Shown here in pieces: positions 26,734-35,537 of a stretch of DNA of 64,000 bases. Made by a program: the position numbers and the translations under genes. Source of the DNA: Pseudomonas sp. PICF141 (GTDB lineage: Bacteria; Pseudomonadota; Gammaproteobacteria; Pseudomonadales; Pseudomonadaceae); the NCBI RefSeq assembly GCF_002286815.1, contig NZ_MUNM01000084.1:1-64000 (forward strand), read 5' to 3'. The notes beneath the pieces were generated by a model. The model searched no databases and was not told the origin of the DNA. It worked only from the letters and a program-made list of their open reading frames with translations. Every line of letters starts with the position of its first letter. Position 1 is the stretch's first letter.

Positions 26734-28155
26734 ATGAAGTTATCCATGCCACGATTCGATCAGGCCCCTGTCCTGGTGGTCGGCGATGTCATGCTCGACC
26801 GTTACTGGCATGGTGGTACCTCACGGATTTCCCCTGAGGCGCCGGTACCGGTAGTCAAGGTCGAACACATTGAGGACCGCCCGGGCGGTGCCGCCAACGT
26901 TGCCCTGAACATTGCCGCACTCGGTGCGCCGGCCTCGCTGGTTGGTGTGACCGGTGATGACGAAGCGGCCGACAGCCTCGTCAATAGCCTCAAGGGTGCC
27001 GGTGTGCGGGCGTTGTTCCAGCGTATTGCGCATCAGCCGACCATCGTCAAGTTGCGGGTCATGAGCCGGCACCAGCAATTGCTGCGTATCGACTTCGAAG
27101 AGCCTTTCACCACCGACGCCTTGGCGTTGGGCGAACAAGTCGACGAAATGCTCGAAGGCATCAAAGTGCTGGTGCTGTCCGACTATGGCAAAGGCGCGCT
27201 GAAAAACCATCAGATACTGATCCAGGCTGCTCGTGCCCGCGGCATTCCGGTGCTGGCCGATCCCAAGGGCAAGGACTTCTCGATCTACCGCGGCGCGAGC
27301 CTGATCACTCCGAATCTCAGCGAGTTTGAAACCATCGTGGGTGGTTGCGCCGATGAACACGAGCTGGTGAGCAAGGGCGCGCAGCTGATGCACGACCTCG
27401 ACCTCGGTGCCTTGCTGGTGACCCGTGGCGAGCACGGCATGACCTTGCTGCGCCCGGATCATCCGGCGCTGCACCTGCCGGCCCGTGCCCGCGAGGTGTT
27501 CGACGTGACCGGTGCCGGTGACACCGTGATTTCTACCCTGGCGGCGGCGATCGCCGCTGGCGAAGAACTGCCCCACGCGGTGGCCCTGGCCAACCTGGCG
27601 GCGGGCATCGTGGTCGGCAAGCTCGGTACGGCCGCCATCAGCGCCCCGGAATTGCGTCGTGCGATCCAGCGTGAAGAAGGTTCCGAGCGCGGTGTGTTGG
27701 GGCTGGAGCAACTGTTGCTGGCGGTCGACGATGCACGTGCGCACAACGAGAAGATTGTGTTCACCAATGGCTGCTTCGACATCCTGCATGCCGGCCACGT
27801 GACCTACCTCGAGCAAGCGCGTGCCCAAGGCGATCGCCTGATCGTGGCGGTCAACGACGATGCGTCGGTGAGCCGCTTGAAAGGGCCGGGTCGGCCGATC
27901 AACAGCGTCGACCGTCGCATGGCTGTATTGGCCGGTCTCGGCGCCGTGGACTGGGTCATCAGCTTCGCCGAAGGCACTCCGGAAAACCTGCTGCGCGAGG
28001 TCAAGCCGGATGTGTTGGTCAAGGGCGGCGACTACGGGATCGAGCAAGTGGTTGGCGCAGACATCGTCACCGCTTACGGCGGGACTGTGAAAGTACTGGG
28101 GTTGGTAGAAAACAGCTCGACCACGGCGATAGTCGATAAGATCCGCAATCACTGA
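26734..28155 (+). CDS. hldE: Bifunctional heptose-7-phosphate kinase / heptose-1-phosphate adenylyltransferase
   Basis: The 473-residue fusion makes ADP-heptose for WaaC and WaaF. The N-terminal PfkB-type kinase ends with DVTGAGDTVISTLAAAI (about residue 257). The C-terminal nucleotidyltransferase has TNGCFDILHAGHVTYLEQAR (about 343) and a distal SSTTAIVDKI. The ATG at 26734 follows a GGAG site. A 76-base gap with an AT-rich TATGTTATTATC run separates it from dnpA and may hold its own promoter. Confidence 0.97.
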   Translation: MKLSMPRFDQAPVLVVGDVMLDRYWHGGTSRISPEAPVPVVKVEHIEDRPGGAANVALNIAALGAPASLVGVTGDDEAADSLVNSLKGAGVRALFQRIAHQPTIVKLRVMSRHQQLLRIDFEEPFTTDALALGEQVDEMLEGIKVLVLSDYGKGALKNHQILIQAARARGIPVLADPKGKDFSIYRGASLITPNLSEFETIVGGCADEHELVSKGAQLMHDLDLGALLVTRGEHGMTLLRPDHPALHLPARAREVFDVTGAGDTVISTLAAAIAAGEELPHAVALANLAAGIVVGKLGTAAISAPELRRAIQREEGSERGVLGLEQLLLAVDDARAHNEKIVFTNGCFDILHAGHVTYLEQARAQGDRLIVAVNDDASVSRLKGPGRPINSVDRRMAVLAGLGAVDWVISFAEGTPENLLREVKPDVLVKGGDYGIEQVVGADIVTAYGGTVKVLGLVENSSTTAIVDKIRNH

Positions 28156-28199
28156 TAGCAGTGAGCGTGCTTGATCGTTCCCACGCTCTGCGTCACTAG

Positions 28200-29477
28200 T
28201 GTCCGGTAAAACTTTTTCAAAGCTGAAGGCTGCCTTGGGCAGCCTTCAGCTCTGTTCGCTTTTGCCTTCGGTATTCAAGGTGTTCGATGCTTAATGGGCG
28301 TTCGAACAAGCTGTGGGTCAGCCGAATGGAAAAGTCTGAAATAGACCCTGAACAACCTGAGCGGTGCTGATAAAGGTGCAGCAAAAGGTAGGTAATCAAG
28401 GCGCTGTAGATCTGCAGACGGACGGCATTTTCGGAGAAGCCGAAATACCGTTTGAGCTTGAGGTTTTGCTTGATCCACTTGAAAAACAACTCGATCTGCC
28501 AACGTTGTTTGTACAGATCGGCGACCTCCTCGCCTGAGCGAGAGAAGTCGTTGGTAACCAGCACCAGCGGCGTTTCGTGGCCGTCTCGGCGAACCTGAAT
28601 CCGGCGTACAGCCTGATCCTGGTAGTGATTCGGACTTCGAGTGTTCAGGTATTTCTTACCGAACAACACCGATTCGTCCGCCTCAATGAATTCCGGTGCA
28701 TCCTCTTTCCTCAAATTTTCTACGTGCTTCAGATTGGCGTTTTTCTTAAGCCGGGTGACGAAGAAAGAGCCCAGCTGATCAATCTGATGCCACCAGTTGT
28801 AGTCGCAGTAACCCTTGTCGAAAACGTACGTCATACCCGCTTCAAGCGGCATGGTCAGGGCATCGCTCAGATCGTTGACGTTGGCGGCGGTGATGTTTAC
28901 ATAAGTCGGGGCTGTTTGCCGTGGATCGATTGCCACATGCACCTTCATGCCTTGGGTTATGCGGGTTTTCGTCGCGGTGGTCCATTCGTCAAAACCGGGT
29001 CCACGCAGGCTAATCGAGGTCGAATCGATCAAGGTGATCATCGCCTCGAGCGACTTGCGCTGTTTGCGGCCGATGCCTTGAAGCAAGTGCTCGCAGGCCA
29101 GTCGGAACGGCTCTGAGCTGCGCTTGTTCAGCGCGTCACAAAGGGTCGAGCGCACCATGTTCTTGGCGTTGAGGTGGTGACGATGGGGTTCCAGCGACTG
29201 TGAAGCTGTCGCCAACGTGCGCAAGCTTTTAGCTTGGACAAGCTGACCGTAAATCAGCGTGATAAGTAGATCCCATGAAGTGAACTGCTTGGCATAACGA
29301 TCAGCGCCACAGCGTTTGACGGCTGCTTTGAAGAGCTGATGAGGAAGGGCCTGGAGCATATGTGCAAATCGAGTGCTGCTGAACATAGGCGAAAATCGAG
29401 TCTGAAAAACCTGATTATTGCTTACGAAGCAGGCACAGCAAGGGGGAGCAAGCTCCCCCTTCAGTTTTTACCGGACA
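28200..29477 (-). mobile_element. Complete IS4-family insertion sequence, 1278 bp
   Basis: The ends are inverted repeats: TGTCCGGTAAAACT on the left and AGTTTTTACCGGACA on the right. CTAG at 28196-28199 and again at 29478-29481 fits a 4-bp target duplication, although the target is itself palindromic. One intact transposase gene fills the element. The intact frame and near-perfect ends suggest a recent insertion. Confidence 0.88.
28217..29386 (-). CDS. IS4-family transposase
   Basis: The 389-residue protein has the DDE residues in LIDSTSISL, YVFDKGYCDYNWW and the Y-(2)-R-(3)-E-(6)-K signature YKQRWQIELFFKWIK that defines IS4. The N-terminus (SSTRFAHMLQALPHQLFKAA) is the DUF4372-type domain common in this group. 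No frameshift or stop is seen, so the enzyme is probably active. Confidence 0.95.
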   Translation of the reverse strand: MFSSTRFAHMLQALPHQLFKAAVKRCGADRYAKQFTSWDLLITLIYGQLVQAKSLRTLATASQSLEPHRHHLNAKNMVRSTLCDALNKRSSEPFRLACEHLLQGIGRKQRKSLEAMITLIDSTSISLRGPGFDEWTTATKTRITQGMKVHVAIDPRQTAPTYVNITAANVNDLSDALTMPLEAGMTYVFDKGYCDYNWWHQIDQLGSFFVTRLKKNANLKHVENLRKEDAPEFIEADESVLFGKKYLNTRSPNHYQDQAVRRIQVRRDGHETPLVLVTNDFSRSGEEVADLYKQRWQIELFFKWIKQNLKLKRYFGFSENAVRLQIYSALITYLLLHLYQHRSGCSGSISDFSIRLTHSLFERPLSIEHLEYRRQKRTELKAAQGSLQL

Positions 29478-29502
29478 CTAGTGACGCTCTGCGTGGGAAC
29501 GA

Positions 29503-30471
29503 TCAAGGGCGCGCTGCCTTGCGCGGCACGATTTTTTTCAGCAGTTGCTTTGCTTTTCCATGCAAGCGGGCCAAACCGGAATCCTTCCCCGGCGGGGTCA
29601 AACCCTGTTGTCTCATCCAGTCTTTCCAGCGAATCCGCTCATCCTTCACCAGCCAGCCTTCCTGCCGGGCAAAACTCTCGGCCAGATATAGCCCGCGGGT
29701 ACTCGCCGGATACAACCGATCTTTTTTCAAGGTGTACAACTCGGCCATCGGCTGGCCGTCCTGCAATGGCATCAGGTACAAATCGGGACGTTTGCGATCG
29801 AGCCGGGCCACCAGTTGATCACCTTCCAGTCGCTCGTCGACGTGAAACAGGCTCAGGGATTTGGCTTCCTTGGGCACATCCAGGCGCAAGTCATAGATCA
29901 ATTGCAGCGATGCGGTCGGTAAATGCACGTAAGCCCGCGGACGCTCGATCAGCGGCATGTTGGCGCAGCGCACCGGCCGCGCCGAGCCGGACAGTGGTGT
30001 CAGGCGAAACGGCAGGGCTTCGCGATAATGCAGGGCGGCTGAGTAAGGTGCTGGTAGCCAGGTATCGTTGAATCGCCCGCTGAGCCAGCCTTCCGGGGTT
30101 TCCAGCAGGCACTCCTCGGCAATTTCCTGAGTGGCCGTGTGCAGCGGCAGGCTCAGTTCATGGGCCGGCACATAACCGGAGATCAGCTTGAGCACCACAT
30201 CGCCTCGGTCCTGCCGACGCTGACGCACCAATACCCAATAATCGCGATTCTGCCAATGCAGCGTCAGGCGCACCGAAACCCCCAGATTTGCCAGCTCCAG
30301 GGCGAACCGCTCGCTGTCGGCTACCGACACCGGGCGGCGACGCTGCAATGTCTGGGAGAAATTCAACGGCATCCCGACGCTTTGGTAGCTCAGGCCTTCG
30401 GGGCTCGCTTCGACGAATAACGGCAGGGTTTTGAAGTTGCTCGGGTTCTTTCTTATCAGCGTACGCGGCAT
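29503..30471 (-). CDS. Conserved Pseudomonas protein of unknown function
   Basis: The 322-residue protein starts MPRTLIRKNPSNFKTLPLFV. It has no signal peptide, membrane segment or catalytic motif that I recognise. Notable features are a central RPVRCANMPLIERPRAYVHL segment and a basic C-terminus (GKAKQLLKKIVPRKAARP). It lies between hldE and the aldo/keto reductase at the place of PA4993 in P. aeruginosa. The family is conserved but I cannot assign a role. Confidence 0.75.
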   Translation of the reverse strand: MPRTLIRKNPSNFKTLPLFVEASPEGLSYQSVGMPLNFSQTLQRRRPVSVADSERFALELANLGVSVRLTLHWQNRDYWVLVRQRRQDRGDVVLKLISGYVPAHELSLPLHTATQEIAEECLLETPEGWLSGRFNDTWLPAPYSAALHYREALPFRLTPLSGSARPVRCANMPLIERPRAYVHLPTASLQLIYDLRLDVPKEAKSLSLFHVDERLEGDQLVARLDRKRPDLYLMPLQDGQPMAELYTLKKDRLYPASTRGLYLAESFARQEGWLVKDERIRWKDWMRQQGLTPPGKDSGLARLHGKAKQLLKKIVPRKAARP

Positions 30472-30512
30472 GTCGGCTCCTGCTTAAGGCCGCGTGGGCG
30501 GCATCAATGGCT

Positions 30513-30584
30513 AGGGTCTGTTGACGTTAGGCGCGCAACCCGAAGGGCCGGCGTCGCAATCGCCACCAAACGTCAACAGGCCCT
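30513..30584. repeat. Inverted repeat at the 3' end of the aldo/keto reductase gene
   Basis: AGGGTCTGTTGACGTT (about 30513-30526) pairs with AACGTCAACAGGCCCT (about 30569-30584) with one mismatch, enclosing GC-rich sequence. The right arm contains the reductase stop codon. It could form a transcript-end hairpin for the minus-strand genes or be a REP-like element. Confidence 0.55.
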
Positions 30585-31388
30585 GCGAAGGACCTGGGCA
30601 ACGGTCGCGACGTTGTGGGCGAGGTGCAGCGGATTAATGGTCCCGACAATAGCGCTGGCCACCCCGGGGTGTTGAAACAACAACTCGAAACTGGCACGCA
30701 CCGGGTCCACGCCCGGGCTCAGGCAAACGTGGCCGCTGGCCAGGGCTTTTTTGACCAGGATCGCTTTGCCGTGAGCAGCAGCATAGTCAATGACGGGTTT
30801 CTCGTTCTGTTCGTTCAGATTGTAGGTGACCATCGCGCAATCACCTTGTTCCAGAGCCTTCAAGCCGCCTTCGACGGTTTTGCCGGAAAAACCGAAACCG
30901 CGAATCTTGCCTTCGCGCTTGAGCTCGGCGAGGGTCGGGTAGACCTCGCTGTCATTGAGGATTGCCAGGTCGTTGCCGTCGGAATGCACCAATACAAGAT
31001 CTATAACGTCCGTTTCCAGTCGTTGCAGGCTGCGTTCTACCGAGAGGCGCGTATGGGCGGCGCTGAAGTCGTGACGCGACTGGCCGTCGACAAACTCTTC
31101 GCCCACCTTGCTGACGATCACCCAGTCCTGACGTTGGCCTCGCAACAGCGGGCCTAGGCGCTCTTCGCTGCGGCCATAGGCCGGCGCAGTGTCGATCAGG
31201 TTGATGCCCAAGTCACGGGCGAGTTTGAGCAGCATGCGCGCTTCGTCATCGCCGGGGATCTGAAAGCCGTTGGGGTACTTCACCCCTTGATCGCGGCCCA
31301 GTTTCACCGTGCCCAGGCCCAGGGGCGATACCCACAGGCCGGTGCTGCCCAGAGGGCGATGCAGATCGTGCAAGGTCGGTTGGCTCAT
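30573..31388 (-). CDS. Aldo/keto reductase
   Basis: The 271-residue TIM-barrel NADPH reductase shows INLIDTAPAYGRSEERLGPL with the catalytic Asp and Tyr, WVIVSKVGEE with the Lys, and a C-terminal ASAIVGTINPLHLAHNVA cofactor loop. The substrate is unknown. It overlaps the upstream FAD oxidoreductase gene by four bases, so the two are co-translated. Its last five codons lie in an inverted repeat. Confidence 0.88.
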   Translation of the reverse strand: MSQPTLHDLHRPLGSTGLWVSPLGLGTVKLGRDQGVKYPNGFQIPGDDEARMLLKLARDLGINLIDTAPAYGRSEERLGPLLRGQRQDWVIVSKVGEEFVDGQSRHDFSAAHTRLSVERSLQRLETDVIDLVLVHSDGNDLAILNDSEVYPTLAELKREGKIRGFGFSGKTVEGGLKALEQGDCAMVTYNLNEQNEKPVIDYAAAHGKAILVKKALASGHVCLSPGVDPVRASFELLFQHPGVASAIVGTINPLHLAHNVATVAQVLRRAC

Positions 31389-32560
31389 GGCAGCAGTTGC
31401 TCCCAGGCAGAGACGCCCATTGGCGGTTTCGGCAGTTCCGGCAGCGGCGCCGGATGGCTCGGCTGGATGCCGTCGCGTTGCAGTGCCGCGAGGACGCGGT
31501 CCGCGAAGTCCGGCGCCAGGGCCAGTTTGGTCGGCCAGCCCACCAGCAGACGGTCCTGCTCGGCGAGGAAGGCATTATCCGGACGAGTCAGGCCTGATTG
31601 CAGTGGCTCGGCGCGTTCCACTCGCAAGGTTGCCCACTGCGCGGTACTCAAGTCGATCCACGGCAGCAGGTTGCCGAGTTCTTTTTGCGCGGTGGCGATT
31701 TGCGCCGCAGGATCGCGGGCCACGCCTTCAGCTTCGGCGATGTCGCCTCCCAGGTACCAGATCCATTGGCCATCGGCCGCCGGATGAGTGGTCACAGTGA
31801 TGCGCGGCTTCGGTCCGCCGCCCAGGCAATGGGCATACAGCGGTTTGAGACCCGGGCCTTTGACAATGATCATGTGCAGGGAGCGGCGCTGCATCGCCGG
31901 TTGGTTCAGGCCCAGTGCTGTGAGCAGGTCGGCGGTGCCGGCACCGGCGCTGAGAACGATACGCTGGGCGCGGATCTCGCGTTCGTCGACTTTCAAGCCA
32001 ACCAGTTCGCCGTTTTCCAGCAGCGGTTCAATGTGCTGGCCGGCCAGTAGACCGTCACCGGCCAAATCGGCCAGGCGCTGGATCAGGCTTGGCACGTCAA
32101 CCACCAGCTCCGCCAAGCGATAGACCTTGCCCTTGAAACGCTTGTCTTGCAGGGCTGGCGGCAGTTGGTCGCCCTTGACCTGATCGACCCGCCCGCGCAC
32201 GGCTTTACTGGCAAAGAAACTGGTGAGGTTGCCGGCGAGGGTGCCGGGAGACCAGAGGTAATGGGCGTCGGACAGCAGACGTACGCCGGACAAGTCCAGC
32301 TCGCCGTCGCCGGCCAGCGCTTCACGCCAGCGACGCGGCATGTCGGCAATGGCTTCCGAAGCGCCGGTCAGGGCGCCGTGCAATGCGTATTTGGCGCCGC
32401 CGTGGATGATCCCTTGAGACTTCAGGCTCTGCCCGCCACCGAGGCTGGCGCTTTCCACCAGCACGGTCGAAAAACCCTGGCGGCGCAGGCGCGCATTCAG
32501 CCAAAGGCCGGCGACACCAGCGCCGACAATCAGAACGTCGGTGGAAATAACGGATGGCAT
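31385..32560 (-). CDS. FAD-dependent oxidoreductase (DAO family)
   Basis: The 391-residue flavoprotein begins with the dinucleotide-binding fold DVLIVGAGVAGLWLNARLRR and has the D-amino-acid-oxidase/glycerol-3-phosphate-dehydrogenase type organisation, including RIVLSAGAGTADLLTALG in the middle. It is the counterpart of PA4991. The substrate is unknown. It shares an operon with the aldo/keto reductase. Confidence 0.85.
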   Translation of the reverse strand: MPSVISTDVLIVGAGVAGLWLNARLRRQGFSTVLVESASLGGGQSLKSQGIIHGGAKYALHGALTGASEAIADMPRRWREALAGDGELDLSGVRLLSDAHYLWSPGTLAGNLTSFFASKAVRGRVDQVKGDQLPPALQDKRFKGKVYRLAELVVDVPSLIQRLADLAGDGLLAGQHIEPLLENGELVGLKVDEREIRAQRIVLSAGAGTADLLTALGLNQPAMQRRSLHMIIVKGPGLKPLYAHCLGGGPKPRITVTTHPAADGQWIWYLGGDIAEAEGVARDPAAQIATAQKELGNLLPWIDLSTAQWATLRVERAEPLQSGLTRPDNAFLAEQDRLLVGWPTKLALAPDFADRVLAALQRDGIQPSHPAPLPELPKPPMGVSAWEQLLP

Positions 32561-32642
32561 GCAGCGACCTCAGTGTTCAAGACGAGGGCGCAGTATACAG
32601 ACTCCTAGATGGGAGGTTTTGCTGGCGATCAACAGAACCCAC

Positions 32643-32773
32643 TGTGGCGAGGGGGTTTGCCCCCGTTCGGCTGCGAAGCAGTCGTCAGTCTGCCGCCGCG
32701 ATAATTCAGTGAAAGTGCGGTGAAGGGATTAGGGCCGCTTCGCGCCCCAACGGGGGCAAGCCCCCTCGCCACA
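32643..32773. repeat. REPIN, family A copy 2
   Basis: TGTGGCGAGGGGGTTTGCCC at 32643 faces its reverse complement ending at 32773, with inner stems CTGCGAAGCAG and CCGCTTCGCGCCCC. It lies between the FAD oxidoreductase start and the SMR gene 3' end and fills most of this 250-base gap. Confidence 0.85.
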
Positions 32774-32808
32774 GGGTCTCCTTCACCATAAGGGATTGGT
32801 TGCGTCAG

Positions 32809-33141
32809 TTAATGCCCCGCGGTTTTGGAGAACAGCTGAATAACCACAACCCCCAGCACTATCAGCGCCATCCCCAACATCGCTGGCACATCCAGCTTCT
32901 GCCCGTAGATAAACAGCGCCGCGACGCTGACCATCACGATCCCCATGCCGGCCCATACCGCGTAGGCCACGCCCACCGGAACGCTGCGCACCACCAGGGT
33001 CAGCATCCAGAAAGCAATGCCGTAACCAACGATTACCAACAGCAGCGGCAGTGGCGTACTGAAACCCTTGACCGCTTTCATCGAAACGGTAGCGATCACT
33101 TCGGCGCAGATGGCGATGGCCAGGTAGTAGTAAGCGGTCAT
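32809..33141 (-). CDS. Small multidrug resistance (SMR) efflux protein
   Basis: The 110-residue protein has four membrane helices. The conserved Glu14 sits in YLAIAICAEVIATVSMKA and the helix-3 block GVAYAVWAGMGIVMVS matches EmrE/QacE-type drug/proton antiporters that act as dimers. It is divergent from a LysR regulator gene 103 bases away, which is a likely regulator. It corresponds to PA4990. Confidence 0.92.
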   Translation of the reverse strand: MTAYYYLAIAICAEVIATVSMKAVKGFSTPLPLLLVIVGYGIAFWMLTLVVRSVPVGVAYAVWAGMGIVMVSVAALFIYGQKLDVPAMLGMALIVLGVVVIQLFSKTAGH

Positions 33142-33244
33142 GGGTCGATCCTCGTGTGAAGCGTTGCTCTCTGAGCTCGGTATTCTAGAGTGTCGCCAGA
33201 TGCGGTAAAGTCATTACCTATCTGTTTTGAAGATGGGTTGAGCC

Positions 33245-34135
33245 ATGAACATGCAATGGAATCTGGAACAGCTGCGCTTGTTTGTCAGCGTCGCGGAACA
33301 GCGTTCGTTCTCCGCAGTGGCGCGCGACCAGCGCAAGGCACAATCGGCGGTCAGCAGTTCGATTGCGCTGCTGGAAGAGGATCTGGGCGTCAGCCTGTTC
33401 GATCGCAGCAGTGGTCGTCAGCCGAAACTCACCGAAGCCGGCACCGCCCTGCTTGAAGAGGCGCGGGAAGTGCTGCGTCAATGCGAGCGTCTCAATGGCC
33501 GGGCGCTGGCGATGATGCGTGGCCAGGAAGCGAGTCTGCGGGTGGCTCAGGACGAGGCGATGCCCTATCAGGCAGTGGTTGAAAGCTTCGAGGCGCTGGC
33601 AGAAAAATTTCCCAGCCTGGAAGTGCAACTGACCAGCGCCGCCCAAGGTGATGTCGCGCGCAAATTGGTGGAGCGCCGGGCCGATCTGGGCTTGCTGTTT
33701 TATCATGAGCAAATTCCCGAAGCCCTCGAGCGGCGGGTGCTGGGTAGCGTCGAAATGGTTACGGTGTGCGGCGTGGGGCATCCCATGGCGAAGCAGGCGC
33801 AGGTCGATTGCCAGCAAATGGCGCAGCATCGACAGCTGCTGATGTCCACGCAATCCAGCGTCTACCCCGGCAGTGAGCCGGCCAGTCCGCAGGTCTGGCG
33901 CGCCGACAGTTTCTATGTGATGGCCGAATGGGTGATGCGCGGGCTTGGCTGGGCGTGGTTGCCGCGCCATGTGGTGCAGTACCCGGCGTATCAGAATCAG
34001 ATGGTCGAATTGGCCAGCGAATGGACGCCGCCAGCCTTGATTGTCGAACTGGTCTGGCGTCGCGACGACCCCCTGGGCCCGGCGGCCCGTTGGCTGGCTG
34101 AACGTTTTGCCGTGCACTTGCAGGCGATCGGCTAA
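33245..34135 (+). CDS. LysR-family transcriptional regulator
   Basis: The 296-residue regulator has an N-terminal winged helix-turn-helix (WNLEQLRLFVSVAEQRSFSA, residues 5-65) and a substrate-binding domain. It is divergent from the SMR pump, suggesting control of it, and lies 22 bases upstream of waaA. The gene order matches PA4989. The effector is unknown. GAG-type ribosome-site sequence precedes the ATG. Confidence 0.92.
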   Translation: MNMQWNLEQLRLFVSVAEQRSFSAVARDQRKAQSAVSSSIALLEEDLGVSLFDRSSGRQPKLTEAGTALLEEAREVLRQCERLNGRALAMMRGQEASLRVAQDEAMPYQAVVESFEALAEKFPSLEVQLTSAAQGDVARKLVERRADLGLLFYHEQIPEALERRVLGSVEMVTVCGVGHPMAKQAQVDCQQMAQHRQLLMSTQSSVYPGSEPASPQVWRADSFYVMAEWVMRGLGWAWLPRHVVQYPAYQNQMVELASEWTPPALIVELVWRRDDPLGPAARWLAERFAVHLQAIG

Positions 34136-34157
34136 AAAACCGATAAACTCCGCCGCC

Positions 34158-35435
34158 ATGAATAGAACTCTCTACACCGCGCTGTTTTACCTGGGGCTGC
34201 CATTGGTAGCGATTCGGCTTTGGCTACGGGCGCGCAAAGCACCGGCGTACGCCAAGCGCATTGGCGAACGGTTCTCCCTTGCGCTACCGGCGATGAAGCC
34301 GGGCGGTATCTGGGTACACGCCGTGTCGGTGGGCGAAAGCATTGCCGCCGCGCCGATGATTCGCGCCTTGCTGCAGCGTTATCCGTCGCTGCCGATCACT
34401 GTTACCTGCATGACGCCGACCGGTTCAGAGAGGATCCAGGCGCTGTTCGCCAACGAGCCACGCATTCAGCACTGTTATTTGCCTTATGACTTGCCTTGCG
34501 CAGCCAGGCGATTCCTTGATCGGGCCCGACCGAAACTGGCGGTTATCATGGAAACCGAACTCTGGCCCAACCATATCCACCAATGCGCCAAACGCGGGAT
34601 TCCCGTGGCGCTGGCCAATGCGCGACTGTCCGAGCGCTCGGCAAAAGGCTATGGCCGCTTCCATAAACTGACCGGGCCGATGCTCGCCGAGATGAGCCTG
34701 TTCGCCGTGCAGACCGAAGCCGAGGCCCAGCGCTTCCGGGATTTGGGCGCGCGCCCGGAAACCGTCGAGGTGACCGGTTCGATCAAGTTCGACCTGACCA
34801 TCGACCCGCAACTGCTGCAGCGTGCCGCCGAGTTGCGGGCGCAATGGCAGGCGCAGGAACGCCCGATATGGATCGCCGCGAGTACCCATGAAGGCGAAGA
34901 CGAGGTGGTGCTGGCTGCCCATCGTCGGCTGCTGGCCAATCATCCCGATGCCTTGCTGATTCTGGTGCCGCGCCATCCGGAGCGTTTCAACCCGGTGTTC
35001 GAGTTGTGCCAGCAACAGGGATTCGCCACGGTGCGGCGTTCGACGGGCGAGCCGGTGACTGCCAGTACTTCGGTGCTGCTGGGCGACACCATGGGCGAGT
35101 TGCTGTTTCTCTATGCGTTGGCCGACAGCGCCTTCGTCGGCGGCAGCCTGGTGCCCAACGGCGGTCATAACCTGTTGGAGCCGGCGGCCCTGGCCAAACC
35201 GGTGCTCAGCGGGCCGCACCTGTTCAACTTCCTCGAGATCGCCGCGCAGTTGCGCAGCGCGGGGGCGCTGGCCGAGGTCGATGATGCCCAAGGTCTGGCG
35301 CTGGCGGTGCAGCGGCTGTTCGAATTGCCGAGCGATGCACGGCGGATGGCAGAGGCGGGGCTGAAAGTGATGCGCACCAATCAGGGCGCGTTGCAGCGGT
35401 TGCTGGATGGGTTGGGGCGGTTGATCGAGCGTTAG
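34158..35435 (+). CDS. waaA: 3-deoxy-D-manno-octulosonic acid (Kdo) transferase
   Basis: The 425-residue GT30 enzyme has an N-terminal hydrophobic anchor (residues 3-20), the acceptor-site segment WVHAVSVGESIAAAPMIRAL with the catalytic Glu, VIMETELWPNHI, and the donor-site block GGHNLLEPAALAKPVLSGPH. It adds Kdo residues to lipid IVA at the inner membrane. The ATG at 34158 gives the standard MNRTLYTALFY start. It supplies the acceptor for WaaC made upstream. Confidence 0.96.
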   Translation: MNRTLYTALFYLGLPLVAIRLWLRARKAPAYAKRIGERFSLALPAMKPGGIWVHAVSVGESIAAAPMIRALLQRYPSLPITVTCMTPTGSERIQALFANEPRIQHCYLPYDLPCAARRFLDRARPKLAVIMETELWPNHIHQCAKRGIPVALANARLSERSAKGYGRFHKLTGPMLAEMSLFAVQTEAEAQRFRDLGARPETVEVTGSIKFDLTIDPQLLQRAAELRAQWQAQERPIWIAASTHEGEDEVVLAAHRRLLANHPDALLILVPRHPERFNPVFELCQQQGFATVRRSTGEPVTASTSVLLGDTMGELLFLYALADSAFVGGSLVPNGGHNLLEPAALAKPVLSGPHLFNFLEIAAQLRSAGALAEVDDAQGLALAVQRLFELPSDARRMAEAGLKVMRTNQGALQRLLDGLGRLIER

Positions 35436-35454
35436 ACCGAGTCGCCTGAAAAAA

Positions 35455-35532
35455 AAGATCGCAGCCTTCGGCAGCTCCTACAGGGTGTACATCAATCCCA
35501 ATGTAAGGAGCTGCCGAAGGCTGCGATCTTTT
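35455..35532. repeat. REPIN, family B copy 1, between convergent waaA and tolC
   Basis: AAAGATCGCAGCCTTCGGCA pairs with its reverse complement around a 20-base loop, flanked by A and T runs. It may double as a bidirectional terminator for waaA and tolC. A near-identical copy lies at 53047-53122 and half copies at 55041-55120. Confidence 0.8.
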
Positions 35533-35537
35533 GCTTT

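Larger units (their letters stand above)
28174..29502. repeat. REP palindrome (family E) split by an IS
   Basis: The left flank GATCGTTCCCACGCTCTGCG at 28173-28192 and the right flank CGCTCTGCGTGGGAACGATC at about 29485-29504 are arms of the REP sequence also seen intact at 39336-39437. The IS (28200-29477) sits between them, so the target was a REP palindrome downstream of hldE. Confidence 0.75.

Noticed and set aside
26821..28152. 443-codon minus-strand frame opposite hldE
   Set aside because: Antisense shadow; hldE motifs are unambiguous.
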